From Lentisphaerota bacterium (GTDB lineage Bacteria > Verrucomicrobiota > Lentisphaeria > Oligosphaerales > JAFGRS01), in contig JAAYZO010000590.1 in NCBI GenBank assembly GCA_012514865.1, forward strand, positions 1 through 8,882: a stretch of 8,882 bases of DNA, in the 5' to 3' direction. Each line of letters begins with the position of its first letter. Position 1 is the stretch's first letter. Positions 5,947-8,882 of the stretch are shown here, in pieces. Below the pieces are notes generated by a model. It saw nothing but the letters and a program-made list of their open reading frames with translations. It had not been told where the DNA came from and searched no databases. The position numbers and the translations under genes are program-made.

Positions 5947-7128
5947 TCAGAGCCAGGGGATGTCGGTCTCGCAGCCGCGCCGTTCGGCCGAGAGATAGGC
6001 GGCGTAGGTCGCCGCGGTGGTGTCGAGGGCCAGCTCCAGGCCGGACTGCGGCTCGATGCCGGCAGCGGCGCTGCTGAGGAAGTCCTGCAGCTCGGCCTGG
6101 TAGCCCATGGTGAAGTTCTCGTCCGGTGCCGCCGGGGACCAGCCCTCCTGGGTGCTGCACTTCTCCACCAGGTAGATATCGCGATACTGCTCGGCGCGCG
6201 GGTTGTAGGTGTCGACCAGATGCACCGGGCTGAGGTGGCAGCGGGTGCGGTGGTTGTTGGCGAAGACCTCGATGAAGTCGTAGATGCCGCCGAGGACGAC
6301 CTCGCCGGTCATGATATCCGCCACCGTGCCATCCTCGAAGACGATATGCATGACGCCGTAGTCCTCGACGTCATGGTAGTCGGTGCGCAGGAGTTTACGG
6401 TCGTCGTAGCCGGGCAGGCGGGTGAGCTGGTGGGTGCGGGCGCTGACGGTGCGCGGCCGGATGGGCCGGCCGGAGCGCGCCAGGCCCTCGACGCGCTTCA
6501 GGTAGAGCACGCCGCCGAGGGGATGGACGCCCTTGCCGATGAGCGAGCCGCCGCCGGCGTAGCGCCAGGTGCCGTAGACCGGGCTGGCCGAGCCGTTGTG
6601 GCTCTCCTCGCCGGTCAGACGCAGGACCTGCGCCCGCGTCTTCTCGATGATCTCGCGCTCCTTCTGGACGCTCGGGGCGTAGACGAAGTTCTCGCCGTAG
6701 CCGAAGAAGACGCCGTGCTCACGCACCGCGTCGCGCAGGCGCTCCAGGCGCGCCACGGTCTCGCGCAGCATCGGCTCCTTGGCGGCCTGGTCGCCACGCC
6801 AGTCCGCACCCGCCCCCGGCGGGCCGAAAGAGCCCGTCAGGGGCTTCTCGCAGAGGATGCCCTTGCCGGCGGCGGCCGCCGCCAGGATGCCCTCCTCGTG
6901 GACGTAGGGCGGCGAGCACACATCGAGGATATCGATGTGATCCAGCATCGCCGCCACGTCCGCAAAGACCGGTATGCCGTGAGCCGCACCGAAGGCGGTG
7001 CGGCTCTCCGGCCGCTGCGAGGTGACGCCGGTGAGACGGACGTCGACGCCGTAGACCCGCCGCAGGCACTCCACATGGTAGCGCCCGGCGAAGCCGGTGC
7101 CGACCAGACCGACTCTGAGCGTCTTCAT
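5947..7128 (-). CDS. Gfo/Idh/MocA-family NAD(P)-dependent oxidoreductase
   Basis: A 393-residue cytosolic enzyme of the glucose-fructose oxidoreductase/inositol dehydrogenase superfamily, expected to oxidise or epimerise a sugar, cyclitol or sugar acid with tightly bound NAD(P). The Rossmann motif is GLVGTGFAGRYH (G10, G12, G15) and the CEKP motif gives catalytic-type Lys95. A stretch after EKP (about 99-120, GSFGPPGAGADW...KEPM) is longer than in minimal family members. The C-terminal alpha/beta domain carries GGGSLIGKGVH with His202 kept, while the Asp usually four residues before that His is Gly198. The start ATG lies nine bases after the epimerase-like stop; a weak GAGAG (7139-7135) overlapping that stop codon is the likely ribosome site, suggesting coupled translation. 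Substrate unknown. Confidence 0.92.
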   Translation of the reverse strand: MKTLRVGLVGTGFAGRYHVECLRRVYGVDVRLTGVTSQRPESRTAFGAAHGIPVFADVAAMLDHIDILDVCSPPYVHEEGILAAAAAGKGILCEKPLTGSFGPPGAGADWRGDQAAKEPMLRETVARLERLRDAVREHGVFFGYGENFVYAPSVQKEREIIEKTRAQVLRLTGEESHNGSASPVYGTWRYAGGGSLIGKGVHPLGGVLYLKRVEGLARSGRPIRPRTVSARTHQLTRLPGYDDRKLLRTDYHDVEDYGVMHIVFEDGTVADIMTGEVVLGGIYDFIEVFANNHRTRCHLSPVHLVDTYNPRAEQYRDIYLVEKCSTQEGWSPAAPDENFTMGYQAELQDFLSSAAAGIEPQSGLELALDTTAATYAAYLSAERRGCETDIPWL

Positions 7129-7137
7129 GGTCTGCTC

Positions 7138-8166
7138 TCAGTACTTGCCGTTCTGGGTCTCGAAGTGGGTCGGCTTGCCGAGGTTGGCGCCGCCGGCCAT
7201 GATCCACTGCGCGGTGTAGTCGACGATCCGCGCCAGGGGCACCGTCGGGTTGCCGTAGAGGCCGTTGGCCTTGGCGGCGTTGTTCAGGTAGCCGTAGCCG
7301 TTCTCCTGGCCGCTGAACTCGGCCTTCTTGCCCATCAGACGGGCGAACTGCTCGGCCACCAGACGCACCGAGAAGGTCTCCGGGCCGGTCACGTTCAGGA
7401 TGCTCGCCGGGTGGCTGGCCAGGCCCAGGGCCTGGACGATCTGGTTGCAGGCGTCGCCCTGCCAGATGACGTTGGCATAGCCCGTGGTCACATCAACCGG
7501 CTCGCCGGCCCAGACCTTGCTGCCGATGTCGTAGAGCACGCCGTAGCGGCACTCGACCGCGTAGTTCAGGCGGATGTGCACCATGTCCAGCTTGCCCTGG
7601 TCAGCGTAGTAGTCCCACATGCGCTCGCGGCCCAGGCAGCTCTGCGCGTACTCGCCCACCGGCTCCGGCGTGGTCTCTTCGGTGGCGCCGCCCGAGTTCA
7701 GGTGCATCACCGGATAGACACAGCCGGTGCTGAAGCCGGCAATGCGGCAGCCCTGGAAGGCGCGCGCGGCGTGATAGGCCACCGTGCAGTTCACCGCCCA
7801 GGTCAGCGACTCGGCGCCCGTGCTGCCGAACTTGCGACCGATCAGGTAGATGATGTTCTTCGTCTTCGGCAGCTTGCCCACCGCGTCGAGGTCCATCATG
7901 TCACAGCGGTGCGTCTCGATCCCCTCGGCCGCCAGGGCGTCCAGCGGCGCCACGTCCACCGCCACCACCTTCTTCTGCACCTTCGCCGCCGTGATCGCGC
8001 GCTGCACCAGACGCGTCAGGGTCGGACCGACCTTGCCGCCCGCCCCGACCACCATGATGTCGCCGTCAAGCTGCTTCATGAACGACACCAGGCCCGCGCT
8101 GGGTCGGCTGAGCAGTTCGTCGAGTTCGGCCACGCTTGTCAGTTTCGCCGGAAGTGCCTGGTCCAT
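7138..8166 (-). CDS. NAD-dependent epimerase/dehydratase-like protein (extended SDR) with an atypical active site
   Basis: A 342-residue protein. An N-terminal extension of about 35 residues with SVAELDELLSRPS precedes the Rossmann motif GAGGKVG (41-47); Asp71 after beta-2 suggests NAD. FSTGCVYP (145-152) supplies the usual Ser/Thr, and Tyr173 sits in GEYAQSC, but the YxxxK lysine is Cys177 (YAQSCLGRE), so the normal SDR catalytic pair is incomplete. Later segments (RLNYAVE 199-205, ILNVTGPETFSV 256-267) are typical of extended SDRs. Start choice: a GTG at 8205 and an ATG at 8178 are in frame, but GGAGG (8176-8172) sits five bases before the ATG at 8166 and overlaps the 8178 start. First gene of the cluster behind the divergent promoter and nine bases before the Gfo/Idh gene, so the two may handle the same sugar-like substrate. 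The fold is sure; the reaction is not. Confidence 0.88.
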   Translation of the reverse strand: MDQALPAKLTSVAELDELLSRPSAGLVSFMKQLDGDIMVVGAGGKVGPTLTRLVQRAITAAKVQKKVVAVDVAPLDALAAEGIETHRCDMMDLDAVGKLPKTKNIIYLIGRKFGSTGAESLTWAVNCTVAYHAARAFQGCRIAGFSTGCVYPVMHLNSGGATEETTPEPVGEYAQSCLGRERMWDYYADQGKLDMVHIRLNYAVECRYGVLYDIGSKVWAGEPVDVTTGYANVIWQGDACNQIVQALGLASHPASILNVTGPETFSVRLVAEQFARLMGKKAEFSGQENGYGYLNNAAKANGLYGNPTVPLARIVDYTAQWIMAGGANLGKPTHFETQNGKY

Positions 8167-8221
8167 CGTTGCCTCCATGGGGTTGTGCCGGTTCGGGCGG
8201 CGCACCCTGCGTGTCGCCCTT

Positions 8222-8249
8222 GCCTATACTCTAGGCCTTGCCCCGGCAA
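8222..8249. promoter_or_regulatory. Two further inverted repeats in the divergent control region
   Basis: GCCTA-5-TAGGC (8222-8236) and TTGCC-CC-GGCAA (8238-8249) lie immediately left of the main palindrome, covering the -10 box, spacer and start point of the leftward promoter. They could be secondary regulator sites; short palindromes also occur by chance in GC-rich DNA. Confidence 0.3.
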
Positions 8250-8256
8250 AAACCAA
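8228..8256 (-). promoter_or_regulatory. Predicted sigma70-type promoter for the enzyme cluster
   Basis: Reading leftward: TTGGTT (8256-8251) as -35, a 17-base spacer, and TAGAGT (8233-8228) as -10. Transcription would begin near 8221, leaving an untranslated leader of about 55 bases before the ATG at 8166. The -35 box forms one end of the palindrome at 8251-8266. The -10 match is 4 of 6, so strength is probably moderate. Confidence 0.5.
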
Positions 8257-8266
8257 CCGGTCGGTT
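8251..8266. promoter_or_regulatory. Predicted TetR-family operator
   Basis: AACCAACCGGTCGGTT is a 16-base palindrome centred on CCGG with only one mismatched pair (A8255/C8262). Length and symmetry fit operators of TetR-family dimers. It overlaps the -35 boxes of both the leftward promoter and the tetR promoter, so a bound dimer would block both. The cognate regulator is presumably the adjacent tetR product; this is inference from position. Confidence 0.6.
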
Positions 8267-8293
8267 GCATTTTTCCCTGGCGCGCCCTATACT
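8265..8293 (+). promoter_or_regulatory. Predicted promoter of tetR, producing a leaderless transcript
   Basis: TTGCAT (8265-8270), a 17-base spacer and TATACT (8288-8293) make a good sigma70-type promoter. Only six bases separate the -10 box from the ATG at 8300, so transcription is predicted to start at or next to the A of the start codon. No Shine-Dalgarno is present, which agrees with leaderless translation. Confidence 0.6.
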
Positions 8294-8299
8294 CCTGCC

Positions 8300-8882
8300 A
8301 TGCGATCCACTGCAGTCAAGCCGGCGGCGCCGCTGCCGAAGCAGGCCCGGGCGCGGGCGACGCGCGAGCGTATCTTCCAGGTGGCGGGCGACCTCTTTGC
8401 CGAGCGCGGCTTTGCCGGGACGAGCGTCGGTGACATCGCCACGGCGGCGGGGGTGAACCGGCAGCGCCTCTATGCGTACTTCGGCTCGAAGCGCGACCTC
8501 TACCGCGAGGTCCTGATCGCGGTCTACGCCGAGGTGGCGCATGACGAGGATCTGCTGAGTCTGACCCCGGCGGATCTGGGGGCGCTGACCGGGCGGATTG
8601 TGGACCGATTCTTCGCGTTCCACGAGGCCAACCCGCGCTTCTGGCGGCTGCTGTGCTGGGAGAACCTCAACGGCGGCGAGAGCCTGCTCGGCGAGGACTG
8701 GGAGCGCCTGCGGGCGGCCTACATCGCGCACCTCGGCGGGCTCTATGCCGAGGGCCAGCGCCGGGGCGTCTTCCGCCCCGAGGTAGACTTCACGACCTAC
8801 CTCCTGGTGCTGTTTTCGACGACCTACTTCTACTTCTCGAACCAGATGACGATCTCGCGTCTGCTCGGCGTGGCGCTGGACA
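8300..8882 (+). CDS. TetR-family transcriptional regulator, 3' end outside the window
   Basis: 194 residues are visible before the window ends; family members usually have about 190-230, so little is missing. A basic N-terminal tail (to about residue 23) precedes the TetR DNA-binding domain, with RERIFQVAGDLFAERGF as helix 1 and TSVGDIATAAGVNRQRLYAY (41-60) as the helix-turn-helix, followed by FGSKRDLYREVL. The rest is the variable ligand-binding/dimer domain, including NPRFWRLLCWENLNGGES (about 111-128). The ATG is the only sensible start: it begins just before the domain and lies seven bases past the -10 box. It is divergent from the enzyme cluster with a shared palindromic operator, so it most likely represses both itself and the enzymes until a pathway ligand binds. 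The ligand is unknown. Confidence 0.93.
   Translation, partial: MRSTAVKPAAPLPKQARARATRERIFQVAGDLFAERGFAGTSVGDIATAAGVNRQRLYAYFGSKRDLYREVLIAVYAEVAHDEDLLSLTPADLGALTGRIVDRFFAFHEANPRFWRLLCWENLNGGESLLGEDWERLRAAYIAHLGGLYAEGQRRGVFRPEVDFTTYLLVLFSTTYFYFSNQMTISRLLGVALD

Noticed and set aside
8166..8205. Upstream GTG (8205) and ATG (8178) starts for the epimerase-like gene
   Set aside because: The GGAGG at 8176-8172 is placed ideally for the ATG at 8166, and the extra residues (MRRPNRHNP...) look like translated leader.
8225..8230. First TATACT on the plus strand as a -10 box for tetR
   Set aside because: No -35-like hexamer lies 16-18 bases upstream (only GC-rich CGCACC-type sequence); the second TATACT at 8288 has a good -35 at the right distance.
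5911..8433. An 840-codon open frame on the plus strand opposite the Gfo/Idh and epimerase-like genes, running into tetR in another frame
   Set aside because: Same compositional shadow effect; it overlaps the promoter and operator region and the true tetR frame and shows no recognisable domain.

Overview
The window is a GC-rich bacterial segment with mostly single-direction coding. Six enzyme genes and one small lipoprotein gene lie on the minus strand, and a TetR-family regulator is transcribed away from them at the right edge and cut off by the window end. The enzyme subfamilies (an SDR-like protein with a YAQSC site, a CtBP-type D-2-hydroxyacid dehydrogenase, a Gfo/Idh/MocA protein with an insert after EKP) and the hairpin repeats at the left edge recall planctomycete/PVC or related environmental lineages. 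That assignment rests on remembered resemblance and is weak.

Layout from left to right: bases 1-118 are AT-richer (about 44% GC) and end in a motif resembling an IS4/Tn5-type transposon end. Bases 116-394 hold two families of two-hairpin repeats arranged A-B-B-A. Then come a small lipoprotein gene (430-834, minus), a 216-base gap with a 12-bp hairpin, a zinc-dependent medium-chain dehydrogenase (1051-2088), an M20 metallopeptidase/deacylase (2152-3390), a class-III PLP aminotransferase (3397-4719), a D-2-hydroxyacid dehydrogenase (4786-5772), an extremely GC-rich 174-base gap, a Gfo/Idh/MocA oxidoreductase (5947-7128) and an extended-SDR/epimerase-like protein (7138-8166). A 133-base divergent control region separates this last gene from tetR (8300 to the window end).

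The minus-strand genes probably form one catabolic transcription unit, perhaps with an internal break in the 174-base gap: several spacings are 6-9 bases, and a recognisable promoter lies only in front of the epimerase-like gene. Four of the six enzymes are Rossmann-fold NAD(P) oxidoreductases from four different superfamilies, accompanied by an N-deacylase/peptidase and an amine transaminase. This suits breakdown of an N-acylated or amide-linked amino or hydroxy compound or amino sugar, but the substrate cannot be read from sequence and no transporter is in view.

The best-supported regulatory signal is at 8228-8293. A 16-base near-palindrome overlaps the -35 boxes of both divergent promoters, the natural arrangement for TetR autorepression and control of the catabolic genes. 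The tetR promoter sits so close to its ATG that the message is predicted to be leaderless.
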